A program made the translations under genes and the position numbers. Below the pieces are notes generated by a model. It was given only the letters and a program-made list of their open reading frames with translations. It had not been told where the DNA came from and did no database searches. This document shows positions 1 to 12,200 of a stretch of DNA of 64,000 nt, piece by piece. The DNA is taken from assembly GCA_947561585.1 (NCBI GenBank), contig CANNZV010000856.1, positions 145,596-209,595 of the forward strand. The letters are read 5' to 3'. The stretch comes from Caprella mutica (taxonomy: Eukaryota > Arthropoda > Malacostraca > Amphipoda > Caprellidae). Each line of letters starts with the position of its first letter. Within the stretch, counting starts at the first letter, position 1.

Positions 1-946
1 TCACATTCTCGATCATAGAAGGAAAAATAAATATTTAACTCGTTATATTAATTAATAATTTAAAAACTATTTGACTTGAGTTGCTGTTTACGTAAATATA
101 TTCATGACGTATTTATGTATAATAAATAGAGAAGGATACTAAGCACAATATTTGAACATCAGAAAATATTATGAGTGACGTCACACAAAATATTTTCCAT
201 TTGTTTTTAAATAAAAAGTATGCTATCATTTAGTTAAATGCGCATTTTCATGGAAATTAACTTGCATAAAATTATTGTTTTTATCACGTTTTACACACTA
301 TTCACTTATAATATTCACCTAATAATACTTTTAATATTTGACAGTACTCTGTGTGACGTCATTTGTTTACATCGTTTCTGAAGAATGGATCAAATTCACC
401 GTCAATGAATTCGAAACTTAGCTTACTTCCCTATTAATTTACTATGTATTTATAAGATCATAGAAAATAATATGCGTCACATTTTTCATCACACTAGTAA
501 CATCACTTACAGTCTTATAACCACCCGGATAACCAGACTATCTACAGGGATAACCAGAGCTCTTAATTATCCAGATAAGTTTTTAAAGGAATATTACCTA
601 TATTTTTGGTCTAAATCAAAATGTGACGCAACAGCGCATGTATTTCACCTTCACCAGAGGTATAGATTTACCTAATGTAATAAAATGTTATAAAACTAAT
701 TAAAAGAAGTTGCCTTAATTCAAATGATTTCGCATAAATTTGTCTTATACCTACTATAAAAATTTCTGAACTCCAATAACTCTAGTTTTAATAGTAAAAA
801 TTTCTATTCCCTCCGGAACAAGCCTCTCAGGCACTCTCGGTGTTTCAGAGTTATAAATAACAACTTAACATGGTAGCTAAACTATAATTTAAAATAGACA
901 ATCGAAAATGTGGAACTGTTCGATAACTCGGAACTTACCCTATATT
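1..946. mobile_element. Copy of the AGGGTAAGTT TIR family, probably split by a piggyBac-like remnant
   Basis: The right arm at 899-946 reads as the inverse of AGGGTAAGTTCCGAGTTATC followed by TTCCACATTTTCGAT. The window starts inside a matching left arm (TCACATTCTCGATCATAG). Between them, 474-842 resembles the piggyBac-like element at 31090-31609 in reverse. The left boundary lies outside the window, so extent and nesting are inferred. Confidence 0.45.
474..842 (-). mobile_element. Degenerate copy of the piggyBac-like MITE
   Basis: Two blocks match the inverse of the 31.1-31.6 kb element: one around TGACGCAACAGCGCATGTAT and one around CCGGAACAAGCCTCTCAGGC. Order and spacing agree with a single inverted, decayed copy. 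No coding capacity is seen. Confidence 0.45.
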
Positions 947-1013
947 TATGAAGACAATAATCACTGTGATTATTTAGTTAAATAAAAGTAGTTACTATTC
1001 AGTGTTCAGTATT

Positions 1014-1624
1014 CCGACGCCCCACTAGTCCGACACTTTTGTAGTTTATTACTAATTTAACATAAAGTATATGTATATGAGGGGGGATGGGGGGGGGCTT
1101 GCCCCCCTTCCCTCCCGAACCCCCCAGCTAGATCATAAAACAATCATGAAGTGTGCAGTACAACTAAGTAGCGGATACAACAAACTACATTAAATGATGA
1201 AATCAAATGTGGGATTACATCATAAATTGATATTAGAAATAAAGCAAAATAAAAGAGTAATATAAAATTTAAAAAATTATTTTATTATTTAGATTAGTTA
1301 TTAATTGAGTATACCTATTTAATCATATTTTTCATTTTAATCAAAAAATAACACAGAAAGATGTAACTGTCGGACTATTTGGGCGTCGGACTAGTGGTGC
1401 GTCGGACTAGTGGAGCGTCGGACTAGTGGAGCGTCGGACTAGTGGTGCGTCGGACTAGTGGTGCGTCGGACTAGTGGTGCGTCGGACTAGTGGTGCGTCG
1501 GACTAGTGGTACGTCGGACTAGTGGTACGTCGGACTAGTGGTACGTCGGACTAATGGGGCGTTGGACTAATGGGGCGTTGGACTAATGGGGCGTTGGACT
1601 AATGGGGCGTCGGGCTATTGAGAA
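1014..1624. mobile_element. Foldback-like element with an expanded GTCGGACTAGTGG terminal array
   Basis: The left end (1014-1035, CCGACGCCCCACTAGTCCGAC) is the inverse of the repeats that fill the right end (1371-1615). Ends inverse to each other with the same repeated word fit a foldback-type non-autonomous element whose right arm expanded. The interior is AT-rich and carries a G/C-rich hairpin at 1080-1125. No clear target duplication was found. Confidence 0.5.
1371..1615. repeat. 16-bp minisatellite, about 15 units
   Basis: Unit GCGTCGGACTAGTGGT, with variants in order along the array: an initial GGACTATTTGG, then GGTG/GGAG forms, then GGTAC forms, then GGACTAATGGGGCGTTG forms. The ordered variants suggest stepwise local expansion. 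Confidence 0.9.
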
Positions 1625-2199
1625 GTCCCCAATAAAAGTCACCTTTTTCATAATATTCATAAAATATGAGAAACAAGTTGCCAAATATTTGAAATATAAA
1701 TATAATTTTAACTATTATTACTTGGATAGTTTTTAGTTCAGTAAATCTTTGATGGTTAAATTTATAATATAAAAATAGTTCGTTGACTATTTACAATACA
1801 TTAACAATAATTACACTATTGTTAACAAAAAAAAGTAACCCTAAATAATAGTAATTAATATATAATGTAATGTTTATCAATATAATAATTGCATTAAAGG
1901 GTAGGCAACTTGACAAATTAAAATAAATGACACAGTGTCTAAGTTTTATTAAATTAATTTTCAAGGACAATGTTAATCCTTTTGAACATTAAAAAGGATA
2001 AAGAGCTCATTTAAAGACTGTCCTTTGAAAAAAGGACATTGGCAACCGTCAAGTGTAATTCAATGCATCCTAACAGAGTCCTCAAGGTTACGCAGTTACA
2101 CTCTCAGGATACTCATTATATCATGGGTACACCGTACGCACTGTCGCACACTATCGATGCTACTATTACATTGAACTACTAATGATACCTAATAGATAA

Positions 2200-4390
2200 A
2201 TGATAGGGAATTAGCGTGTAACAATTTTCAATATAATGAATATGCTATAAAAATCAAACTGAATCGATTTTTTTATTTCGATTTTTCTGTTGCAAGATGC
2301 GATGACGAACTAGGTAGTCAACTTACGATAGAAAAAAAAAGATATTCTGTGTATTTGTGTGTTCGTGCGTACCCTGAAGATGCATTACACCATTATTTTA
2401 GTCAGTATCAGCTGATGTAGCTACGTACCCTAGTAACCGATATGATAAGTACCTACCTCAGTTCTACAATAATTTCAGTCATTATTTTGTAACGGGTACA
2501 TTTACCTAAAAAATATAAATAAATTATATTTCCTATCTTATAAGTAAACAAGGACAATTCTGATTTAGCAGACACTTCAACATTTTCGTTCACATAAGAA
2601 AAAATATATAGGTACCTAATCAATCATTTTGACTAATAATTATTACTTTAATTATTAGGTAGGTAGATTACAGTTTCCAGAGTAGGCTATCTACCTACCT
2701 ACAATTAAATAAAGAATAATATGGTATAATGGTGCTATAAATGAGGTAATAACTTCTAATTAAAATGATTTCAATCAACCATATAACAAACCAAATGGTG
2801 ATCATGTGAATGTACAAATAAATGATGTACATGTGTGACTGTTTTTTTAAGTAAAATCTTCAAGTCGCCTTGCCAAAGAAGAAGGGGGGCAAAGGGAGGG
2901 GGAAGGGGTGGCAGTATGAAACAAGGGACAGAAATAATAAGGTGAAAGCACACGATCTTTGAATTTTATACTTTTTATATATTTGAACCTAGGTATTTCA
3001 ATCTGTTGTGCTAATTAATTATTTAATTGAATAGAAACTATAAAATATAACATGCTAAATTATAGCCAACACATGATCTGTACTGGGAGTTAGTTCATAG
3101 CCTAATTATAATCAATAGAATAATTGTTAGGTAATTGAATACCCTAACTAGGTAGGTATATAACTATTGTAGAGAATCACTATTTTCAATTTTTCCGCTA
3201 TTAAGATGTTACCCTAGCACCTAAATTTTAAAACATCATAATAAAAACTAAATTTAGTCTAGTTGATAAACCCATATAAACACACTACAAATTATAACGA
3301 ATAGAAGAAGAGATAACACACTGCTGATAAGAGTGATAAAGAAAGATACACTCATTGACATCACGAAGCCAAGCGAACACAACACACCATCCTCTCACCG
3401 CATACAAATGTTAACTGATTATTGTTGTGACGTATTCCGTAGACTTCTGGCACCGATCTCGTATCTACGCAAGTTACACTCAATTATTCATGTTATCTTG
3501 CCGCCAAAATTACTTACACCTGATTCAGAATACTTTTCAATGAAAAATCGAATCTATTTTTCATAAAACCAAACATCCATATGGTGAATTGAAACATTTA
3601 CCAGGTAGGTAGGTACCTATGAATTTTTAAAATCAAGCTCCAATAGACAAGTTCATAGAGTCATAGACTATAACAGGTTAAACGAATCGAATTAATTATT
3701 TTGCCTGACGTACGATATGGTACTTTTTGAAAAATGAGTTGTGAAACAGCGAGATATATGGGTTTTTCTCTTAAACCATCCATTTTACGATACTGATTCA
3801 GCACTCAAAATTCTTCTAAATTTAATAATCTATCAGATGATATAAAAATATTTCAATATTATTGATTTTCTGCTAGAAAATAAATAAAAACTGAATGATA
3901 CTGTTGGAAGAATTCAATTATAATAGGGTACTGGTTATCATTTTCATCGGCTTTTATTACTGTTGCTAAAATTAGAAGAAAAAAACTGTTACTGACAAAA
4001 TACCTATTGCAATAATAAAATAAGAAATAAATAATATAAAATGTCGATTATTTGTAACACAATTTTCATGTCACTGAAAAGCTATTTCAAATTTTTGTAG
4101 TTTACCAATTTTAGTAATTTATAATAATTTATATAGGTAAGTATACCTACTGACTACTGTGTACAAAATTAGTAGGTAGGTATATAGTGTCTTAAGAAAA
4201 CCTTAAAACTTTATAAATTTTTTAAAGAGTTATCAAAATAATTATTTTAACATACAAATCAGTAATTATTCAATTTTCTAATGAAATAAACGTTTTAATC
4301 TCAGAGATGATTTAGAAGACGAAGCCTAACCCTCGTTAAATTATGGCTAGGTTCTCTGAAATTAAAAAAGTAAATTTTATTAAGAAATTT
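2200..4390. other. Intergenic stretch with short TAGGTA/TACCTA tracts, no gene seen
   Basis: AT-rich DNA with scattered (GGTA)n and (TACC)n tracts, a G-run cluster at 2884-2908, and a more GC-balanced block at about 3330-3510. No ORF has recognisable protein character, and no exon chain with matching phases could be built on either strand. Confidence 0.5.
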
Positions 4391-4403
4391 AATACCCAAT
4401 AAC

Positions 4404-4650
4404 TTGCATATTTTGCATATGCTTTTCTAAAACGCATATGCTTATTAGATTCGTATATGCATTTATCAACATGCATATGTAATTATAAATATGCATATGC
4501 ATTTAACAATATGCATATGCATTTAACAATATGCATATGCATTTACTAATTTGCATATATGCATTTAGCAATATGCATATGCATTTACCAATATGCATAT
4601 GCATTTACCAATATGCAAATGTATTTACCAATATGCATATGCAATTTATA
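4404..4650. repeat. CATATG-rich repeat block, left
   Basis: Repeats of roughly 20-22 bp centred on the palindrome ATGCATATGCAT, spaced by TTTACCAAT or TTTAACAAT. A related block lies at 6330-6495, so the two may be the ends of one element. Confidence 0.7.
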
Positions 4651-4879
4651 AGCATGAATATACTTTTATAAATATGCCTAGTCTGAAGCTGTCTGTTACG
4701 AATGGAAGAGAAGTGGGTGGTGTACATTGGGCCCCGAACTGTTGTAATTTGGATTATGGATTTTTTTTTTCATTTATATTATATTTATCATTTTGTAACG
4801 CTACTTGCAGTTTTAGAGGTAGGTTATGCTCTTCAACTACGAGATCTTTGATTTTTGGGTTTGGTAAGCTCGTAGGCTT

Positions 4880-5090
4880 CATTTTCTATCACCTCTTCAT
4901 TTTCCTCTTCCATTTGTAAGAGCAGCCACCGTTGTTTTGTGTCCCTTTTCGTCACTGCATTCAATGAGTAGCTTTTCTGCATCCATGAGCATTGTCACCG
5001 ATAGTAGTAAGTGACTTTGTTCCATATAGAACCACTTTCCTTTCTGACTGCTTCTTCTAGTCCCTTGTATTTAATTTCCTTTTGATGTCA
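4880..5090. repeat. Dispersed repeat (CACCTCTTCATTT...AACCACTTTCC family)
   Basis: Shares blocks such as GAGTAGCTTTTCTGCATSCATGAGCATTGTCAC with 41440-41605. Inverse blocks, including GGAAGAGGAAAATGAAGAG and AAGCAGTCAGAAA, occur at 8080-8215, 8330-8440 and 12245-12310. The class is unknown. Confidence 0.65.
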
Positions 5091-5339
5091 GCGATATGGC
5101 CTTTGGTTCCGAAGCAGACGTTAAACCCCTACTAAATTAACTATTAATATGAATTTGCATTTATTATGAATTATTATGCATTTAATAGTAATGTTACAAA
5201 TTTAAAATGCCAAGTATTTCAAAACACTTAAGTGTTTCAGAGAAAGACACATTATATTGTTGGCACTATAGGATACTATATTAGTGAAGTGAATTTTCAT
5301 GGCTACCAGTTATTTAAGAACAGAAACTAAGAATCACAG

Positions 5340-6056
5340 GAAACGGACTATTCCCAGCCGGACTATTACTCGCCCGCGGACTTTTCTGAAACCTGACTAC
5401 GCGAAAAGTCTTAATTTAAGGATTTCTGCACTCTAACTTACTTAGGTATTTTCATAATAATGGCTAAACCATTGTAAGATTTTTAAGGTACAAATAATAA
5501 ATATACATATTAGATATAGGACACTAAAAAAGAGATCATATTTAGTGTAATAAAAATTTATAGTAGGTTTATTGATTATGAGGTTAATTAATATATTAAT
5601 TTAAAAAAAAAAATAAAGTTTATTAATGATCTGTTAAAGCGTAAATTTGAACGAGTAGTTAATAGATCGCCATTTTATGTATAGCTGAAAAATAAAATAA
5701 TAAATTCACGATATAGAAAACTACAGAGTTTAAATAACTGAACAAATCGAAGCCGCTTAGAGTACCTTGCGACACTTGGTAACCCTTAGTATTGCAATAA
5801 TGTTCGAGTACTTTGTTGCATCTCCTAATTATGTACGAAAATACCAAGGCACAGTCTTAAAATCGAACGAACAATATGGGTACATAATAACGGGAATCAA
5901 ATTCTGTTAATAAAGTGTGTTTTCTATTAATAAATAAATAAATTAATTTTGTGTTTTATCAAAATCAGACTTTAATAACCCAAATTACTGATATTTTATT
6001 CGGCGGGGAAAATCCTGACGGGGAATAGTCCGGCGGGGAAAAGTCCAACTGCCATA
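5340..6056. mobile_element. Foldback-like element with GGACTATTCCCCGCC words at both ends
   Basis: The left end (5344-5402) has CGGACTATTCCCAGCCGGAC and related words. The right end (5999-6053) carries the inverse (CGGCGGGGAAAAGTCC, GGGGAATAGTCCGGC). The roughly 600-bp AT-rich interior has no coding potential. It sits between the two CATATG blocks, which suggests nesting. Confidence 0.55.
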
Positions 6057-6329
6057 CTGACCACCTGTGTCTAAAATCTGTTTCTATTATTATCCTATTC
6101 TTTATTTACATTACTGTGTGTGTTACTTTTAGCTTGATGGCACCATATAGTTAACAATATTCTATAATTTTCGAACAAAAATTAAAAATCATATTCATTA
6201 GGTAAACGAAATGATAGAACACATAAAGGTATACTATACTGTATGTATAACAAATAAATTAGGTTGTTTGTTCAACATCCCACCAGATATAAACATGCTG
6301 GAAGTGCATATATTGCCTTCCTTTCAGTT

Positions 6330-6495
6330 TCAAATGCATATGCCTTTTTTATATGCATTATCTTTAAGTGCATATGTTTTATCTGCAAAACATATGCGTT
6401 TCCTAAAATGCATATGCGTTTTCTCAAAAAGCTTAAAACCTGTTGCATATGCAGTATTTTTCCCAGTGCATATACTGCATATATGCAAATGCATA
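6330..6495. repeat. CATATG-rich repeat block, right
   Basis: A second cluster of GCATATGC words with spacers such as GTTTCCTAAAAT that resemble, in inverse, the spacers of the 4404-4650 block. It is followed by ATAATGTCACAACCCTA, which looks like a transposon end. Confidence 0.6.
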
Positions 6496-8531
6496 ATGTC
6501 ACAACCCTACTTATTAGTTATTAGTATAAGCATGTAGGAAGGATATCATTTTGATAGCACTTTTAGGTATAGAATAAATTATTAATTTTCAAAAGTGGTT
6601 AAAGACTAATTTGTGGATACAGTTCATAATTACACTCTGATTTGCTTTTATAAGAAGGTTGGTGTTCAAATAAGTTCATTCCAGAAGAAATTGTCGAAAA
6701 CTCAGTAATCTCCTCAAGCCTGAAATCATCATCATAACCCAAGTTGTCGTACACTCATACTATTTCCATTCGTTTGACCTGTTACAGTCTATGAACCTTG
6801 CCAATAGCGGAGCACTTATAAGTTAATTGGCAACCAAATATATAAAAGTATTGAAATTTTGAGTCTTTTATATCATTTTCATTTATATATTGTTATTGTT
6901 ACTTGTATATTGTGAATGATTGATTTATTGTATATTATGAATGTTTGATTAATACTAACATATATTTTATCGATGTTCGATTTATTTTCCAATATATTTT
7001 ATTCTAACATCCAAATGGAACTAGGAGGATTGAAACCAATTAAAAATGTTAAATGCTTTATTCAATTAGAAAATTATAGTTTTAAATCATTTCTACCAAA
7101 GACATACACTATCAATTAACTCTAATATACTTAACGAATTTTAAAATATCCAGGATTCAAATGATCTGAAATTGGATGAATTACTTGAATGAGAACTGCT
7201 TTTCACAGGTAAAATCTTATACTAGGAAATAAATGAAAGAGAAATAATTAAACAGAATACAACAAAGATACTTGTGCCTCAGTGATGAAATATTATTTGT
7301 GACATTTGTTAAGGTATTGAGACAAAGTAATGAAAATTAAACACAATCTACTCTAAAGTTGAATGGAAAAAATTGACTTTAAAATTCATATCTAATTGAA
7401 AAAAAATGTCCATTAGAAAGATTAAAACACTGCACCCCTAAATATTATCTATATATAGTTATGGTAATTCTCCACATTTCCGATCACATAAGAATATTTT
7501 TATTTAACTCCAGTATCCATGATACCTGCAGCTATCAGTGATACCAATTAAAATAAGTTAAATTAAACATTTATGTATTTTTTAAATTAAAGCATTATTT
7601 ACTTGTTAAAGAATACCATCTTTATATAAATCACATCGGCAAAGAAGTGAAGAAGTGAGCTATGAGACACAAATCACTATCCCCTTATAAAAAGACATAA
7701 CTGTAGATAGCACACTAATCATTTTCACACCTACACTCCACTTATGATAAAATGGCCTCTTCTTTTATATCAAACTATTCTGACTAGTTGTTAACAATTA
7801 CAGAAAAAAATCAAAACACAACAGTTTAAAATATTCAAAAGAAATCTTGGGCACATTTTAACCTCTCAAAAATTTTAGAACATAAAAAAAAAAATTAACA
7901 TTTAGAAACCTAGATAATTCATCTTTAAAATGGCGTTAGATTCGGAAACATCAAACAACTGATAAAATAAATACACTGATAAGCGAGGAATGGAGAAGCT
8001 ACTGATAATACGCTCTTATCTCATAGAAAATCACTCTCACTCTAATTGGGGAGTTAAACATTTTCTTAGATATCAAAATAAAATTAAATTCAAGGGACTG
8101 AAAGAAGCAGTCAGAAAAGAAAGTGGCTCCATGAGAAAAGTCAACTGCCATAAGTTTGTGTCAAGCTCATGCACTCACGGATGGAAGAGGAAAATGAAGA
8201 GGTGATATTAAATGAAGATTTGATAAATTTAATTTATAATTTAAAAATGTTAACTATTTACTTAATTACAAAATTTAACCACCCATTGAATTAAAAAATT
8301 GTAGATATTAAATTGATTAAAAGGACTAGCTCATGAATGAAGAAAAGCTACTCTAGATGTCAGTATTGACAGACCGTTAAAAATGACAATGCACTTGAAG
8401 ATAGAAGAGGAAAATGAAGAGCTGTTAAAGACAAAGGGTGAGCCTAACACAAATTTAACCCTTTGCAATCAAACGCTACACTAACCTTCAAAACAACCAA
8501 TTGTGTTAAAATGAATTCACACAAAAAATGC

Positions 8532-8654
8532 CCGTAAGGTACGTACACATTTAGGGTTTTTAAGTCTTTCCACAAGACTTTTTTACAGCTTAGGAGGAGC
8601 TTAGCAAATGTCTGGTGGAAAGACTTAAAAACCCCTACGTGTGTACGGCCCTTT
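8532..8654. mobile_element. Hairpin MITE of about 123 bp
   Basis: The left arm (AAGGTACGTACACATTTAGG, then GTTTTTAAGTCTTTCCAC) is inverted at the right (GTGGAAAGACTTAAAAAC, then CCCTACGTGTGTACGGCC). The arms cover most of the element, so it could form one long hairpin. Confidence 0.75.
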
Positions 8655-8844
8655 AAAGCATATCCATATCACAAATCACTAAATGGCACAGCAATCTAAA
8701 TCATGGAGATAATCTACAGCAAGAAAATCAGACCTGATTGACACTTAAGTAGCTAACTAGTTTATAATAGAGACAACATGGTGCTATAGTGCGACTAGTG
8801 GTTATAAAGTTAGTAACTAATGGTTATAATACTAGTAAGTGGAT

Positions 8845-8972
8845 AGGGTAAGTTACGATTTTCGGACGGCAACACATTTCCGATCATATGGAAACAAATG
8901 TATAATGATTATTAATTTTTTTTTTCATATGACAGAAACTGTGGTTCCATCCGATAACTCGTAAGTTACCCC
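8845..8972. mobile_element. Compact copy of the AGGGTAAGTT TIR family, 128 bp
   Basis: Both ends are present: AGGGTAAGTTACGATTTTCG on the left and the inverse of GGGGTAACTTACGAGTTATC on the right, with a short AT-rich centre. It defines the family termini most clearly. Confidence 0.75.
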
Positions 8973-9261
8973 ATATCGAGTGTGAGAACTACAAACATGA
9001 GACTAGGTGTAAATTGCAGGTAATTAAAGGTGCTACCTATTTTCAAAGCTGTCAAATTGGTCTTGATAGAAAAATATTTATAACTAAGAGAAATTTCTCC
9101 ATTACTACTAAAATACATCATTAAATTTATGGAAAGTATTTGCAAGCAGTAAAAGATGTCTAAAGTTGGTGGTTATTTTACAGTGGACATTTACAGGATA
9201 TAGTGCACACAGTTAGATACATGGGGCAGTGTTCTTTAGGAGTATCTTCTTTGTTCTGTGT

Positions 9262-12200
9262 TTATCTGTTCTTGAGGAGCTTGTACTTCCTGGTGCTCCT
9301 GCCGCAGCACAAACCTCCCACAAACACCACGAACAGACAACCGAACAGCAGGATGAGGAGGTAGGTACGTACATGGGAGGTGTACACGGCGTTAACAACA
9401 TCCTCTATGCCGTTAATGTTGAACACCTGTAAATAGTGGTAGATGATATTAAATGGGATACAGTTTGAGGTTTTCTGTTCGTTATATGAAGGCCAATAAA
9501 AAACTTGTAGATAATTAATAACATTAAAAAATCGTCAATAAATTCTTCTTTCTATTCATACAGTTCCGCCCGAAATTTCTTAGCTAAGACATTTATTCTG
9601 TATTTATTTCTTATTGTTCAAGATTTGTACTAAAACATTAGCCAAATTACCAATTTCAAAATAATGAATAACAACTGCGTTTGGTAGGAAAGTAGCATCT
9701 CTAACTCTAATGCCTTACCTGCACCGCTTTCTTGAACATTTCCCTCCTCAGTCTCAGCATTTCTCTGCACTGTCTGTTCAGAGCGGCGTGGTTCCTATTC
9801 AGAACATCGTACAGGCAACTCAGGTCTGAAAAAGAGTGTGAACAGTCAAACTATTGGCTGGTAACTATTAGGGGAATTAACTACACACTAGAGTTGTTTG
9901 TTATTTATTATGCAGATGTGTTTTGACTATTTACTTTATGAATAATTATAACAAGACTCTTTACTTTAGTTGGTATCCATGATACATGCTGGTATCGTGG
10001 ATACTAACTAAAATAAAAGTTATAAAGGTAATAATTTTAATATATACTCATTTCTGACATGATCGAAGATATGAAGTCGTCCGATAACTCTACAGTCACC
10101 CCATAAAGTCTTAATGCAATATAGTGTTTAAATGGTTCTTTACTCACGGTTGCCTGTTATTTGTCCCGCACAGAATTTTTTGTCGTCAATACCACAAGCC
10201 TCGTAGAGTTGAGGGTCAGCGTGAATGTCAGCCTGCTGCACCTCAATTAGCTGAGCCACGTGTTCCCTGAAATGAGTCATGACTCTAGTTACTAAGACTC
10301 AATCATAGAAATGATAAGAGGTGGACTAGAAGACCTCAGTGTCATTAATAAAGTTTCTCATCACACAACCGTCTTTTGATAGACAATTGGAAAGAGTTAG
10401 AAGCATGAAACCTATTAAACATTTGAAAAAAGTAACTTCGGTGTCAGATTTTACAATCCTGTACCAAGTTGACAATCATTAAATAAGTTTAACAATTAGG
10501 TATGTATCAAGTCTAACAGTCATGGATCAAATTTTACCATCATATAGCTAGCTATAATCTGTAGCATTAGTCCTTTATCGTTCTAGTGATGATTTCACTT
10601 TAAGGGGATCGTTCCTCTTACAAAACTTTATTACCTTCGCAGAATGCGGGAAGGTCATATTTAAGCCGTCGTTTATTTATTTATCATCTTGTTATTCGCT
10701 TAACTGAAAAATTGTTATACCAAATTGCCTGAAATTTGGTGAAACGATTGGTCCATGTCAAGTGACCTGCTGGTAGAATTTTAAGAGTGACCCGGTCAAA
10801 GATCAAGGTCATTATAACTCAAAAAGTATTGAATCATATTGCATGAAACTTAGTGGGACGATTGGTCAATATGCAGGAACCATTTGTTAGATTTTGGGAG
10901 CGATCGGGTCAAAGGTCAAATATCAAAGTCAAGGCCATTTGTAACTCAATAACTCAAAAAGTATTCAACCAAATTGTTTGAAATTTGATGGTAAAATTGG
11001 TCAATATCCAGGAACCATGTTAGAATTTTGGGAGCGATCCTGTCAAAGGTCAAGGTCATTTATAACTCAATAACTCAAAAAGTATTGAACCATATTGCAT
11101 GAAACTTGGTGGGACGAAGCAAAATAAAACAACATTGATAGGGGGAACAAAACTCTATAACAAATACTGAAAACAGGTGTATAAACTAGAGTTTAAATAG
11201 GCATTAAAATTATAACACATATCACAAGACTCCCCACTCACCGACAGGGAAGGCTCTTGATGTTGTCTGCCTCCAGAGCCAACTTGAGACACTCCAACAC
11301 CGCTCCTCTATTGCCACCATCAGCCACCTCCAACTGCTGCTCCTCGTGACACAGGAGGGGAACCTGAAATGGAGGCAGAGGGTTAGTAGTCAGTGTACTG
11401 CAAGTAATATATTGGGGAAACAAGGAGGCTACTCTAAAGAGAAGAGAGCATTGTGAATTATCTACCAAAGATAAAACGTACAGTAAGAAGATTGTAAGTT
11501 GAAGGGCAAGTAAGGTAGAAAATCTATTCAAAATTGTAGCGTAAAGGGTCTAATTACTCTAATATATCCTTTAGTTACTCAGGGGACTAAAGAGGTTAGA
11601 TGTTTTTTCCCGATATGCCCAAATTGACTACGGGAAATTCTCTAAACTTTAGAGAGCTTCTTTACCACTAAAAGTTAGTGAACCACTACTCTAGTCACTG
11701 TGAGCCAACCCTAGTCACTGTGAACCACTACCCTAGTCACTGTGAACCACTACCCTAGTCACTGTGAACCACTACTACCCTAGACACTGTGAACCACTAC
11801 TACCCTAGTCACTGTGAACCACTACTACCCTAGTCAATGTGAACCACTACTACCCTAGTCACTGTGAACCACTACTACCCTAGTCACTGTGAACCACTCA
11901 CCTCATCTCTACACAAGGTGTTCAGTTGCGCATCCATTTTATAGTACATAGATGCCTCTTTGGTCTGGGATATAACTTGAGCTGAGCATCTCTCAGAGAG
12001 TTTGTGTTTGCTCATAATCACCTGCAGACAGTCGAGCAGTTTGCCTGAAAGTTTGTGTGGATTAACTGTAACTCAACTGTACTCAGTAAGGTATTTAGTT
12101 AGTTACTATTATTAGATAAGATAGCTACTGTGGTTTGTAGCGCTTCAAAAATAGTTAGTTAACAATATTGTAATGTTAACAAGTATTAGTATGGGTTTTA

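Larger units (their letters stand above)
6560..9200. other. GLG1 downstream intergenic region, repeats only
   Basis: Holds two copies of the dispersed repeat (8080-8215, 8330-8440), a hairpin MITE (8532-8654), a compact TIR element (8845-8972) and a palindromic GTATCCATGATAC block near 7512 that recurs near 9972. I did not find a clear polyadenylation signal for GLG1. Confidence 0.5.

Noticed and set aside
4593..4919. 108-codon ORF after the CATATG block
   Set aside because: It reads through repeat sequence into a dispersed repeat, with no conserved domain or codon signal.
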